Counted from the first letter of the stretch, positions 26,812 through 35,557 are shown. The stretch is 64,000 nucleotides of DNA from Hyphomicrobiales bacterium (GCA_900473175.1 UCKM01000007.1:34849-98848); one strand, 5' to 3'. Translations and numbers: made by a program. Notes: generated by a model not told the origin, from the letters alone.

Positions 26812-27921
26812 ATGCGGAAAACTGTAGCACTTTTCCTTTGGGGTTGCGTCGTCCCGGCGATTGCATGCACGTCGCCAGCGCTTGCCGGCGCGAGCATCAC
26901 TGTCGATGCCGGAACGGGCGAGATCCTGTCGCAGGACGATGCTTTCCAGCGCTGGTATCCGGCGTCGCTGACCAAGCTGATGACGACCTATGTCGCTTTT
27001 CGCATGATCGAGTCCGGTCAGATCACGCTGGATACGCCAATCCGCATGACGGCGCGCTCCGTCAAGGAGCCGCCGAGCCGATCCGGCTACAAGGTTGGCT
27101 CCGAACTCACCCTGGATAATGCCCTCAAGATCATGCTTGTCCGGTCGACAAACGATGTCGCCATGGCGATCGGCGAAACGCTCGGCGGTTCCGAGGACAA
27201 GTTTGCCGCGCTCATGAATGACGAAGCGCAGCGGCTCGGCATGTACGGCACCCATTTCGTCAATCCCAATGGACTATATTCGGATGACCACTATACCACT
27301 GCCCGGGACCTCGCGATCCTGACGCTGCATCTGCGCCGGGAATATCCGCAATATGCGCACTATTTCGATATCGAAGCCATCGACTATGGAAACAAGAAGT
27401 CGCAGGCCAATTACAATGCCCTGATTGGCCGCTTCCAGGGAGCTGACGGCATGAAGACCGGGTTCGTTTGCCCCTCGGGTTACAACCTCATCGGCTCGGC
27501 AACACGCAATGGCCGGACGATCGTCACCGTCGTCCTCGGGGAAATGACAATCACATCGCGGGTGACCAAGGCGGCGGACCTTTTGGGCAAGGCGTTTGAA
27601 ACGAAGGGGGCCGGCCAAACGCTCGATACGCTGCAGCCTTATGGGTCACCGACAAGGGATGTCGCCGTAAACATGCGCCCGACGGTCTGCTCGAAACAGG
27701 CCGCCGCCTCCGACAATTGGGATGGCAAGGATTCCGAAGGGCACCTCGTCCAGGGCTCTGCCTATCTCACACGCCTGGATCATGAGCCCAAGTCGGAACA
27801 GGTCGCCTTGCTGCCGCCCAAAGTCAACTCGGAAGGCATGGAACTGAGCCGCATTCCCGTACCTTCGCCGCGCCCCGACCGGCCGTCGATGACCGATGCC
27901 AGCGGTGCGTTGAGGCAGTAA
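26812..27921 (+). CDS. Serine-type D-alanyl-D-alanine carboxypeptidase (S11, PBP5-like)
   Basis: This is a 369 aa exported enzyme that trims the terminal D-Ala from peptidoglycan stem peptides. A signal peptide covers residues 1-25 (ending SPALAGA). The three active-site motifs are present: SxxK in PASLTKLM, SxN in VRSTNDVAM and KTG in DGMKTGFVC. The C-terminal ~100 residues are Pro/Ser-rich and low in conservation, and a PBP5-type amphipathic anchor is not evident. It is four bases ahead of the COG0523 gene, so the two form an operon. Confidence 0.92.
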   Translation: MRKTVALFLWGCVVPAIACTSPALAGASITVDAGTGEILSQDDAFQRWYPASLTKLMTTYVAFRMIESGQITLDTPIRMTARSVKEPPSRSGYKVGSELTLDNALKIMLVRSTNDVAMAIGETLGGSEDKFAALMNDEAQRLGMYGTHFVNPNGLYSDDHYTTARDLAILTLHLRREYPQYAHYFDIEAIDYGNKKSQANYNALIGRFQGADGMKTGFVCPSGYNLIGSATRNGRTIVTVVLGEMTITSRVTKAADLLGKAFETKGAGQTLDTLQPYGSPTRDVAVNMRPTVCSKQAAASDNWDGKDSEGHLVQGSAYLTRLDHEPKSEQVALLPPKVNSEGMELSRIPVPSPRPDRPSMTDASGALRQ

Positions 27922-27925
27922 ACTA

Positions 27926-29068
27926 GTGGCCGACGCTCCCATTCCGGTTTCGGTGCTGACCGGCTTTCTCGGCTCCGGCAAGACGACTTTGCTCAACCGG
28001 CTGCTAAAAGATCCGGCGCTCGCCGATACGGCGGTTGTCATCAACGAGTTTGGCGATGTCGGCATAGATCATCTGCTCGTCGAGAAGGCGAGCGAGGGTA
28101 TTATCGAACTCTCCGACGGCTGTCTGTGCTGCACGGTGCGCGGCGAACTCGTCGACACGCTCGCCGATCTGATCGACCGGTTGCAGACCGGCAAGTTGCC
28201 GAGGCTCAAGCGGGTGATCATCGAGACCACCGGCCTCGCCGATCCGGCCCCGGTCCTGCATGCGATCATGGGGCACCCGGTCCTGTTCCAGGCCTTTCGA
28301 GTCGACGGCGTCATCACCACCGTCGACGCCGTCAACGGCATGGCGACGCTTGACGCCCATGAAGAGGCTGTAAAGCAAGCGGCGGTCGCCGACCGTATCG
28401 TCATCACCAAGACAGATCTGCCCGAGGCTGCCGCGAGCCTTCAGGCGCTGCGGGCTCGCCTTGCTGCGCTCAATCCTGGCGCCGACCTGATCGACGTTGG
28501 TGATCAACGTACGGGTTATGCGGCGTTGTTCGAGTGCGGCGTCTATAATCCCGAAACGAAGACGGTTGACGTTCAGCGCTGGCTGAAGGCGGAAGCCTAT
28601 CGCAACCGGGAACATGAACGCAGCGATATCGATGGCCACCACCATCACCACGACCATGGCGATCATCATCACCACGATGTCAATCGGCATGATGCATCGA
28701 TCCGGTCATTCTCGTTGACGCATGACAAGCCGGTTCCGCTGTCGAGCTTTGACATGTTCCTCGATTTGCTCCGCTCGGCGCATGGCGAGAAACTCCTGCG
28801 CGTGAAAGGCATCGTGCAACTGGCCGATGATCCGGATCGCCCTCTCGTCATTCACGGCGTACAGCAAATATTCCACCCGCCAGTACGGCTGGCTGCGTGG
28901 CCGGACGGGACCCGCGAGACGCGCCTCGTCATGATCGTGAAGGATTTACCCGAAAGCTACGTCACCCAGCTTTTCAACGCGTTCCTGAACCAGCCTCAAG
29001 TCGATACGCCCGATCGTGCCGCGCTGTTCGATAATCCCTTGGCGATAGCCGGGGTCAAGCTGAGGTAG
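27926..29068 (+). CDS. COG0523 (CobW/ZNG1-type) GTPase metallochaperone
   Basis: This 380 aa protein starts at GTG four bases after the carboxypeptidase stop. It has the P-loop GFLGSGKTTLLNRLL, the metal-binding GCLCC motif (CxCC type) in DGCLCCTVRGEL, the TKTD-like base motif ITKTDLPEA, and a His-rich stretch near residues 235-255 (DGHHHHHDHGDHHHHD). A CobW C-terminal domain follows. These proteins use GTP hydrolysis to deliver Zn or Co. Linkage to a cell-wall gene rather than cobN suggests zinc homeostasis more than B12 synthesis, but that is inference. Confidence 0.87.
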   Translation: MADAPIPVSVLTGFLGSGKTTLLNRLLKDPALADTAVVINEFGDVGIDHLLVEKASEGIIELSDGCLCCTVRGELVDTLADLIDRLQTGKLPRLKRVIIETTGLADPAPVLHAIMGHPVLFQAFRVDGVITTVDAVNGMATLDAHEEAVKQAAVADRIVITKTDLPEAAASLQALRARLAALNPGADLIDVGDQRTGYAALFECGVYNPETKTVDVQRWLKAEAYRNREHERSDIDGHHHHHDHGDHHHHDVNRHDASIRSFSLTHDKPVPLSSFDMFLDLLRSAHGEKLLRVKGIVQLADDPDRPLVIHGVQQIFHPPVRLAAWPDGTRETRLVMIVKDLPESYVTQLFNAFLNQPQVDTPDRAALFDNPLAIAGVKLR

Positions 29069-29081
29069 GGTCAAAAACGCT

Positions 29082-29306
29082 TTATCCGCGTTCGATATGA
29101 AAGCGGTGGCCGCCCGCGATGCTGAGGGTCTCAATCAGCCGGTGGCCCTCGCTCAGGCAGAAGTTTGGCATGTCGATAACGGCGAGCGGATCGCTGGTTT
29201 CGACCCATAGCCGGCTGCCGAGCTCCATATCCATGAGTTTTCTGCGGGTCTTGAGCACTGGCAACGGACAGTTCAGCCCGCGCAGGTCATATGTCTCGGC
29301 ATCCAC
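29082..29306 (-). CDS. TusA-family sulfurtransferase-like protein
   Basis: This 74 aa protein matches the small TusA/SirA/YedF fold. DLRGLNCPLPVLKTRRKL carries the single conserved cysteine in the CPxP motif, and LWVETSDPLAVIDMPNFC is the family's second block. TusA-type proteins relay persulfide sulfur. No tRNA-thiolation partners are adjacent, so the acceptor is unknown. It is convergent with the COG0523 gene, with 13 bp between the stops. Confidence 0.88.
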   Translation of the reverse strand: MDAETYDLRGLNCPLPVLKTRRKLMDMELGSRLWVETSDPLAVIDMPNFCLSEGHRLIETLSIAGGHRFHIERG

Positions 29307-29343
29307 AGCTAGAGCCTTTCTTGTTTAAGTGGAACAGTGGGCT

Positions 29344-30600
29344 CTAGTTCCCGAGGATTTTCCACCACGCCTTCTTGGCGGGTGCAGGCTGTTCCGCCGG
29401 CGCTGCCGCGGTCAGGGCTGCGGTGGTCTCAGGACTTGCCGGTGACTGCGCCGGCGCCGCAGCGGCGGGCGCTGGAGCTGCCGGTGCGACCGACATCGGC
29501 GTGGCCGATACCATCACTTTTGACATACGGGTGCGCTTGGCCGCTTCACGCTCTGCCTTGGCCTTGTCTGCGGCAACCGCAGAGGCAAGGCGAACCATGA
29601 TCTGAGGCTTCGATGCAGCGTCCTTGTCCTGCGGCGACAGGGACGGCGGTTCCATGGTCACACGTTCGCCACGGGCCCGGCGGGCGCTCCAGTCAGCAAT
29701 GATCTTGGCTTCGGTGATGCCCTGGATCGAGCGGGCGGGCGGTTGAATCTTGCCCTTGCCAACCATGGACGAAAAAGCCGTCTCATAGTTGCTCTGATAG
29801 GACTGATAGGCCGTCTTCAGCGAATCTGGCTGATCTGTCGGCGGACAGGTGCTTGTCGCAGCGATCGGCGCGTTCGGATCGGAGGTGTGATTGAAGACAT
29901 ATTTCTTCTCGCACACATCCACTTTCGGCGGCACCTTGGTGATCTCGAAATGATCATAACCTTCCTTGAGGTTCTTCCAGAAAGGATAGTTCGGATCATC
30001 CTTGTAGCGGGCCATGTTGGCCGCGGTCATGCGGAAGGGGAACGCTTCGAGTTGGATCGAGTCCTGGCCGCCCTTGAAGGCGTCACGCGCAAAAGCATAA
30101 ATCTGCGCAACCTGCGCATCACTCATGGAGTAGCAGCCCGACGAAGAACAGGCGCCGTGCACCATCAGGTTGGCGCCGGTGCGGCCAAGGGCCCGGTCCA
30201 GGCCATTGGGGAAGCCGGTATTGAACGAGAGGTAATAGCTCGATTTCGGGTTCATCTGCGCCGGGCGTACTGCGTAGAACCCTTCAGGTGCCTGGCGATC
30301 GCCTTCGATGAACTTCGGCCCGAGCTTGCCCGACCATTTGCAGATCTGGTAGCTCGTGATCATGTCATAGCGACCATTGTCCTTGCGCTTCCACACCTCA
30401 AGGACGTTCTCCTCCTTGAAGATGCGGAACATGACCGGAGACGTCAGGCTCATGCCTTTCGCCTTCATGCTCTCGACTATTTTCGGAGGCAGCTGCGTCG
30501 ACGCGCCGTTCGGGACGATATCCTCGACGGACGATCCCTGGCATGCCGCGAGGAAGACGGTTAGGAGCAAGGGTGCAAGAATATGTGTCGGTAGTTTCAT
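29344..30600 (-). CDS. Lipoprotein L,D-transpeptidase (YkuD family, YafK-like)
   Basis: This is a 418 aa exported protein. The start at 30600 gives a lipoprotein signal (LLLTVFLAACQG, lipobox LAAC). The YkuD domain (about residues 45-190) has VMFRIFKEENVLEVW and the catalytic motif MVHGACSSSGCYSM (HGxxSxxGC). The C-terminal third is Ala/Pro-rich and low-complexity (residues ~360-410), likely a flexible tail. L,D-transpeptidases crosslink peptidoglycan or attach proteins to it, or cleave such links. An upstream in-frame ATG at 30636 would bury the signal, so 30600 is preferred. Confidence 0.87.
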   Translation of the reverse strand: MKLPTHILAPLLLTVFLAACQGSSVEDIVPNGASTQLPPKIVESMKAKGMSLTSPVMFRIFKEENVLEVWKRKDNGRYDMITSYQICKWSGKLGPKFIEGDRQAPEGFYAVRPAQMNPKSSYYLSFNTGFPNGLDRALGRTGANLMVHGACSSSGCYSMSDAQVAQIYAFARDAFKGGQDSIQLEAFPFRMTAANMARYKDDPNYPFWKNLKEGYDHFEITKVPPKVDVCEKKYVFNHTSDPNAPIAATSTCPPTDQPDSLKTAYQSYQSNYETAFSSMVGKGKIQPPARSIQGITEAKIIADWSARRARGERVTMEPPSLSPQDKDAASKPQIMVRLASAVAADKAKAEREAAKRTRMSKVMVSATPMSVAPAAPAPAAAAPAQSPASPETTAALTAAAPAEQPAPAKKAWWKILGN

Positions 30601-30849
30601 CGCTGCAGCTGTTTTCGGTTCGCTTGCCAGTCTCATTGCCCGGACTCACGCTGGCCCGTTGCATCATCAATGCATTTGTTATGGTTGACAAACCCTTACC
30701 GCAACTATGCAAATTGCTCAATGATGCAAACGTCACCTGCAACGAAGACAGGGCGGATTTATGGCGGGACGTCAGCTGCCCTGAAACGCGCTGTATCTAT
30801 GGTGAATGAAAGGTAACCGCGTATGCCGGTGAATGGCAAGCCCCCAATG

Positions 30850-30879
30850 AAAAAGGCGGCGCACCAGCACCGCCCTTTT
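30850..30879 (-). terminator. Terminator of the HU gene
   Basis: On the minus strand AAAAGGGCGGTGC pairs with GCGCCGCCTTTTT around a TGGT loop, with one G-U pair and a one-base bulge. A T-run follows at once. It lies 21 bp after the HU stop codon and has the usual intrinsic terminator form. Confidence 0.8.
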
Positions 30880-30899
30880 GGGGACTGCGAAGAACAGAA

Positions 30900-31175
30900 T
30901 TATCCGTTCAGAGCGTCCTTCAGAGCCTTGGCAGGCTGGAACGCAACTTTCTTCGAAGCTGCGATTTTGATCGTTGCGCCAGTTGCAGGGTTACGGCCTT
31001 CGCGAGCGGCGCGCGACTGTACCTTGAACTTGCCGAAGCCCGGCAGGGAGACTTCATCGCCGGCTACGACGGAATCGGTGATACCTTTAAGAACGCTGTC
31101 AACAATCGCCTTTGACTGAACTTTTGTGAGACCCTGATCAGCAACGAGCTTCTCGATAAGATCGGACGTATTCAT
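30900..31175 (-). CDS. hup: DNA-binding protein HU
   Basis: This is a 91 aa nucleoid protein of standard HU length. It has the N-terminal dimerisation helix (NTSDLIEKLVADQGLTKVQSK), the saddle segment GDEVSLPGFGKFKVQSRAAR, the DNA-intercalating arm REGRNPATGATIKI and the C-terminal PAKALKDAL helix. The true start is 31175. The longer open frame upstream is non-homologous, and GAGGAAA lies before this ATG. It is monocistronic with its own terminator. Confidence 0.95.
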   Translation of the reverse strand: MNTSDLIEKLVADQGLTKVQSKAIVDSVLKGITDSVVAGDEVSLPGFGKFKVQSRAAREGRNPATGATIKIAASKKVAFQPAKALKDALNG

Positions 31176-31380
31176 TTTGGCGGTTTCCTCAGTATATTCG
31201 TTGATCGGAGGCGTCTGTATGGCACGCGATTCCGGCTCTGTCATCAGCAATAGCGGCCAAAATGCTGGTTTATACCCAGTGTTTACAGGCTTTTTTGCGA
31301 AACCGGCTATGAAAGCCAGGATTGGGCTGTGACGGACCATACAAAAGCGGAAAAGTGATTCGGGTCACGGCGCACGGGAA

Positions 31381-32322
31381 TCAGGCGGGTTCGGCCTGCA
31401 GAAGGTCGGTCATCTGCCAGATGGGCGGGTCGCCAATGTGGCGCACGAGATGATCGACAAAGGCGCGCACCTTTGCCGAAACATGCCGGGTCGGGGGATA
31501 GACGGCAAAAATCCTGTAGGGAAGGGGTCTGGCTTCGGGCAGCACGGGCATAAGCGTGCCAGCACGCAGGGCATCGGCGGCGATGAACATGGGAAGCAGC
31601 ACCAAACCGAGCCCAGAAATCGCCATGTCGCGCATCGCCTCGCCATTATTGGCGACGATGCGGCCATGCATGGCCACTGAAATGGGTTCGGCGGAACCAG
31701 CGGGATTTTCGAACTGCCATAACTGGCTGGTATTGACGTTCGAATAATCGATGCAGGCGAAGGTACTCAGTTCGTCAAGATTTTTCGGTATGCCATTGGT
31801 GGCGGCAAAATCCGGGCTGCAACAGATCACACGAGCGTCGGTACAGAGCTTTCGGGCGATCAGGCTTGAATCCTTCAGAATGCCGATGCGAATGCCGACA
31901 TCATAGCCGCCGCGCACGAGGTCAACCATGCGATCCTCGAATTCCACGGCGATTTCGAGATCCGGATATTGCCGGGCGAAATCGGCAATCATGCGACCGA
32001 GATAAAGTGTTCCGAATGTCATGGGTGCGGCGATGCGCAGACTACCGCGAATGGCACTGTGCCGTTCACCAACCCTGTCGGCGGCTTCAATGATTTCTCG
32101 TACCAAGGGCCTGATGCGCTCGACAAAGTCCAACGCATTGTCCGAAGCAACCAGTTTGCGGGGCGAGCGTTGAAACAGCTCGATGCCGAGCGCGGCCTCG
32201 AGGTCCGTGATGCGTTTGCTGACGACCGACTTCGACAGGTTGAGGCGCGCCGCAGTCGCTGTGACGCTGCCGGTTTCCATCACATCGAGAAAAGTGAGAA
32301 GATCATCAAAGCGCCATTTCAT
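31381..32322 (-). CDS. LysR-family transcriptional regulator
   Basis: This 313 aa regulator has an N-terminal winged helix (residues 4-62: DLLTFLDVMETGSVTATAARLNLSKSVVSKRITDLE) and a LysR substrate-binding domain (about 90-300). The start at 32322 (MKWRFDD) is supported by family alignment, and upstream residues in the longer frame are unrelated. It is divergent from the VOC dioxygenase at 32490, with 167 bp between, so it probably controls that gene. An aromatic or quinone co-inducer is inferred from the neighbours. Confidence 0.9.
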   Translation of the reverse strand: MKWRFDDLLTFLDVMETGSVTATAARLNLSKSVVSKRITDLEAALGIELFQRSPRKLVASDNALDFVERIRPLVREIIEAADRVGERHSAIRGSLRIAAPMTFGTLYLGRMIADFARQYPDLEIAVEFEDRMVDLVRGGYDVGIRIGILKDSSLIARKLCTDARVICCSPDFAATNGIPKNLDELSTFACIDYSNVNTSQLWQFENPAGSAEPISVAMHGRIVANNGEAMRDMAISGLGLVLLPMFIAADALRAGTLMPVLPEARPLPYRIFAVYPPTRHVSAKVRAFVDHLVRHIGDPPIWQMTDLLQAEPA

Positions 32323-32489
32323 GGTTTTGTTATAGTGGACGCGGGCGCTGTTTGGAAGATTTATGCCAGCACTTCGTTCGATTTGATCGAACATAAGTTG
32401 CAAAGAAACGCTCTTTATCGAGGAAGCCATAGCCCAGATATTCACCGCAACGGCAACAGCGCCGCAACGAACCCATTCAGGAGGCTTCA

Positions 32490-33443
32490 ATGACCTTACA
32501 ACTGACAGGCATTCATCACCTGACTGCCATAACTGCAAATGCGCCGGAGAACCTGCGTTTCTATACCCAGACCCTCGGTCTGCGACTGGTAAAGAAGACG
32601 GTCAACCAGGATGATACCAGCGCGTACCATTTGTTCTATGCGGATGGTGAAGCAACGCCTGGCTCGGACCTGACATTCTTTGACTGGCCAGTCGGGCCGG
32701 AGCACCGTGGCACGCACAGCATATCGCGCACCGGCTTGCGTGTTGGGAGCAAGGCCAGCCTCGACTGGTGGAAAGCCCGCTTTGCCGAACTCGGCGTGAA
32801 ATCGGGCGAGGTTTCCGAAGTCGGAGGCTACGATTCTCTTGACTTCGAAGATGGCGAAGGCCAGCGGTTCCGCCTGATCAATGATGGCGGCGCGGCGCCC
32901 TCACATCCCTGGGACAGGAGCCCGGTTCCGGCCGAGCATCAGATCCGCGGGCTCGGCCCGATCACGATCAGCGTGCCTGACATCACCAATACGGAGGCAA
33001 TCCTCCTACATGTCATGAACATGCGCAAAGCAAACACGTATCCGTCTCCCGACGGCGTCGGCCACGTGCAGGTGTTTGCCATGGGCGAGGGCGGGCCGGC
33101 TGCGGAACTCCACGTTGCGGTTCAGCCTGACCTTCCGGTTGCGCGGCAGGGTGCCGGCGCAGTGCATCACGTTGCATTCCGCGTGCCGGACGTGCCGCAC
33201 TTGCATGAATGGACCGAACGTTTGAAGGGCTTTCGCATGCCATCGAGCGGCGAGGTCGAGCGCTACTATTTCCGTTCGCTGTATTTCCGCGAACCGAATG
33301 GCATTCTGTTCGAGATTGCCACGGATACGCCTGGCTTTACGGTCGACGAGCCCATGGAAACGCTGGGTGAAGGCCTGTCATTGCCGCCATTCCTTGAAGG
33401 CAAGCGCGCATCCATTGAAGCGGGATTGAAGCCGCTCGTTTAA
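32490..33443 (+). CDS. VOC-superfamily ring-cleaving dioxygenase (MhqO/MhqE-like)
   Basis: This 317 aa protein contains two vicinal-oxygen-chelate modules. The likely metal ligands are His in GIHHLTAIT (residues 7-15), His in [12 protein letters not shown] and Glu in GILFEIATD, the extradiol H-H-E set. The [19 protein letters not shown] opening is typical of MhqO-type hydroquinone dioxygenases, which cleave hydroquinones and protect against quinones. AGGAGG lies close before the ATG. It is convergent with a related fusion gene, sharing a bidirectional hairpin. Confidence 0.85.
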   Translation: MTLQLTGIHHLTAITANAPENLRFYTQTLGLRLVKKTVNQDDTSAYHLFYADGEATPGSDLTFFDWPVGPEHRGTHSISRTGLRVGSKASLDWWKARFAELGVKSGEVSEVGGYDSLDFEDGEGQRFRLINDGGAAPSHPWDRSPVPAEHQIRGLGPITISVPDITNTEAILLHVMNMRKANTYPSPDGVGHVQVFAMGEGGPAAELHVAVQPDLPVARQGAGAVHHVAFRVPDVPHLHEWTERLKGFRMPSSGEVERYYFRSLYFREPNGILFEIATDTPGFTVDEPMETLGEGLSLPPFLEGKRASIEAGLKPLV

Positions 33444-33453
33444 CACCACGAAA

Positions 33454-33478
33454 GCAGGGCGGATCAGTTCCGCCCTGC
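33454..33478. terminator. Bidirectional hairpin between convergent VOC genes
   Basis: GCAGGGCGGA (33454-33463) pairs perfectly with TCCGCCCTGC (33469-33478) around a five-base loop. It begins 10 bp after the plus-strand stop and overlaps the last codons of the minus-strand fusion gene. It could end transcription from both sides. T-rich flanks are modest. Confidence 0.65.
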
Positions 33479-35029
33479 CTTCCTTTCCTCCAGCCATTGC
33501 CGGACGACCTCGATGTCCTGCGGCCCGGTTTCATGGCCAGCAGGTACGCTCGTCGCAGTGACTTGTGCGCCTGACTGTCGCAGCTCCGCTTCAAGCGCCG
33601 GTGCGTGGGCTCCAAACAGATCGTGGTCGCCAGTGACGAACAAGATACCCGTGCCAGACAGGTCCGCCTCGGGGGTGTCTTCGAGCACTTTGGTTGCGCG
33701 CAGGAGGACCGCATTTCGGACGAGGCCCGGATACAATTGCATCATGGCTGCGAGCAGGTTAGCGCCGTTGGAATAGCCGAGAAAAATTGTTGCCTGCAGA
33801 TCAAGTCCGTACGCCTCGGTGGCGCCCTCGACGAAGGCCGCGAAAGCTTCGGCTTCCGAGCGGATATCCTTCTGGTCGAAGCTGAGGGGGCCGAAGCGGC
33901 GGAACCAACGCCCCTGACCTTCCTCATTACTGCGGCCGCGCACTCCGATCAAGGTTGCGTCTGGCGCGGCTTTTGCGGCAAGTGGCATCAGACTGGCTTC
34001 GTTGCCGCCAGTACCATGCAAGAGAATGAGCGTTTGCCCGCCTGCAGGGTCCGGTGTGTAAACCCGGTGGACGAAGGGAAGCTCGCGATAGATGAAACGC
34101 TCTTCCTTCGGCATCCCGAATTGCGGCAGCATCACCTTCAGATTTTCCGCCTCCGTGGCGAAATGCGGCGGGATGAACAGGCTGGAACCCAACCCGGCAT
34201 CGTTCTCGTCGATCAGCATGCCTGGTCCGTCGGTCGCCATTTCAAACAGGCTGCCGCCCGGCTCGCGCACATAGATCGAATGGAAATATTTGCGGTCGTG
34301 CATTGCCGTTGCATTTGCTCCGCTCGCCGTCAGGCGATCATAAGTGGCGGTGACGGCAGCTACATCGGCGGCGCGGAAGGCGATATGATCTATCGTTCCG
34401 GTCCCCGGAGCCGAACTCCAAAAACCTGTCGCGTCACGCACATCGATGCAATCACCGGACGCCGAGATCATGCGTGTGATTGTCTCGCTCTGGCTGGCCA
34501 TCCGATAGCCGAAATAATCCTCGAGAAATGCGCGGGTCTGCTGCGGCATTTCGGTAAGGATCGTCGCACCCCTGATCCGTCGTACCGCATCGGGCTGCGG
34601 AATACCCTCGGCAGCCCAAGGATCTGCAACTTCGACAGCCTGGGTTCCGACAAGTTTGACGATGACTCCGTCGGGATCGTGAAGGCGCAGGACCGTTTCG
34701 CCGAACTCCTGTGCGGGTCCCGACACGGCGATGTTGAATTGCAGCGCCCGTGTCAGCCAGAACCCGATGCTTTCCGGCGCGATCGCCAATGCGATTTCAC
34801 TGGGTTGCCCATAGCCGGCGCGACCGGGCGAGCCGTCTTCCCAAACGAGAAAAGTGATGAGCGAACCCGGTGTGCCCGATCTGTCGCCATAGAGAAGGTG
34901 CAGCTGGGTTGCATCCTCATACCCACCCGTCCGTTTGACGAGCCGCAGTCCGAGGAAGCCGACATAGAAGTCGACATTGGCCTGCACCTTGCGCGTGATC
35001 AATGTGATGTGATGGATGCCGCCGGCCAT
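33464..35029 (-). CDS. Fusion of VOC ring-cleaving dioxygenase and alpha/beta hydrolase (MhqO-MhqD-like)
   Basis: This is a 521 aa two-part protein. Residues 1-310 form a two-module VOC dioxygenase with ligands in GGIHHITLITRK, GTIDHIAFRAAD and GSLFEMATDG. Residues 320-521 form a dienelactone-hydrolase/carboxylesterase-type alpha/beta hydrolase with oxyanion segment ILLHGTGGNE, nucleophile elbow LGYSNGAN (GxSxG), an acidic residue in TGDHDLFGA and His in AGHETGP. In Bacillus the matching activities are the separate MhqO and MhqD proteins. Here they share one chain, suggesting ring opening followed by hydrolysis. GGAGAG precedes the ATG. Confidence 0.85.
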   Translation of the reverse strand: MAGGIHHITLITRKVQANVDFYVGFLGLRLVKRTGGYEDATQLHLLYGDRSGTPGSLITFLVWEDGSPGRAGYGQPSEIALAIAPESIGFWLTRALQFNIAVSGPAQEFGETVLRLHDPDGVIVKLVGTQAVEVADPWAAEGIPQPDAVRRIRGATILTEMPQQTRAFLEDYFGYRMASQSETITRMISASGDCIDVRDATGFWSSAPGTGTIDHIAFRAADVAAVTATYDRLTASGANATAMHDRKYFHSIYVREPGGSLFEMATDGPGMLIDENDAGLGSSLFIPPHFATEAENLKVMLPQFGMPKEERFIYRELPFVHRVYTPDPAGGQTLILLHGTGGNEASLMPLAAKAAPDATLIGVRGRSNEEGQGRWFRRFGPLSFDQKDIRSEAEAFAAFVEGATEAYGLDLQATIFLGYSNGANLLAAMMQLYPGLVRNAVLLRATKVLEDTPEADLSGTGILFVTGDHDLFGAHAPALEAELRQSGAQVTATSVPAGHETGPQDIEVVRQWLEERKAGRN

Positions 35030-35274
35030 GAATCTCTCCTGTCTGCTTCGAACTGCAGATTAGACCTATTGTGGATCATATCCAGCGCTTCCGGCTTGCA
35101 GCTCGTCCTGACCCGCTTCATCGCTTCCAGCGAGTAATAATTGGCGGAATGAACTGGTCAGGATTCATTTCGGTAAAGGCAAGGACGCAGATCCTCAGCC
35201 CTACGAACGCAAAGCGCCGATGGTTCCAACAGCCATTTATTCAATTTTAGAGATGGGCCAGCAACGGTGGGCAG

Positions 35275-35394
35275 TACAAAAAACAACACCCACCGCGGGA
35301 GGAGATGCGGTGGGTGCTATTTGTAAAGACCGGCTGGGAGGAGGAGTGCCGGTCTTTAGTCGTCCAGAGCTTGGGAGGAGGAGTGCTCCGGACG
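35275..35394 (-). ncRNA. Three tandem CUCCUCCC-loop hairpins (ar14/CcsR 'cuckoo'-like sRNAs)
   Basis: Read on the minus strand, three hairpins follow the DUF1127 stop. C is CGTCCGGAGC/GCTCTGGACG (35361-35394, one mismatch). B is AAAGACCGGC/GCCGGTCTTT (35325-35357), a perfect 10 bp stem. A is CACCCACCGC/GCGGTGGGTG (35287-35316), also perfect, followed by a TTTTTT run, so it acts as terminator. Loops B and C contain CCTCCTCCC and loop A contains CTCCTCCC, complementary to Shine-Dalgarno sequences. The ar14 RNAs of rhizobia and CcsR1-4 of Rhodobacter share this motif, tandem layout and a DUF1127 gene upstream. Confidence 0.85.
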
Positions 35395-35407
35395 AAGCTG
35401 TATTCGA

Positions 35408-35557
35408 TTAGTGAGCCGAAGCGGCCTTCTTGGCAACGAAGGCGATATCGCCACGGGAGATGCCGAGGTCGTTCAGTTCACGTGCAGACAGGCGGCTCAG
35501 TTCGGTGACAGTGTCACGATAGCGGCGCCAGTTGTTGTAAGAGCGGATCAGGTTCAT
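35408..35557 (-). CDS. DUF1127 small protein, host gene of the CcsR-like hairpins
   Basis: This is a 49 aa protein, MNLIRSYNNWRRYRDTVTEL followed by SRLSARELNDLGISRGDI and AFVAKKAASAH. The W-R-R-Y-R...EL..LS.REL.DLGI.R.DI pattern is the DUF1127 (YjiS-like) domain. Such small Arg-rich proteins can bind RNA: the Rhodobacter homologue CcaF1 affects maturation of the CcsR sRNAs encoded just downstream. AAGGTGAGTGAA precedes the ATG. Its stop lies only 13 bp before the first hairpin, so gene and sRNAs should share a transcript. Confidence 0.88.
   Translation of the reverse strand: MNLIRSYNNWRRYRDTVTELSRLSARELNDLGISRGDIAFVAKKAASAH

Noticed and set aside
28630-28690. Short tandem CAC/CAT repeats in the COG0523 gene as a DNA repeat element
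   Set aside because: They encode the His-rich metal-binding stretch typical of this protein family and keep the reading frame.
33605-35137. 510-codon plus-strand frame opposite the VOC-hydrolase fusion
   Set aside because: Its translation is Arg/Cys/His-rich with no family pattern, while the minus-strand frame keeps two enzyme domains intact.
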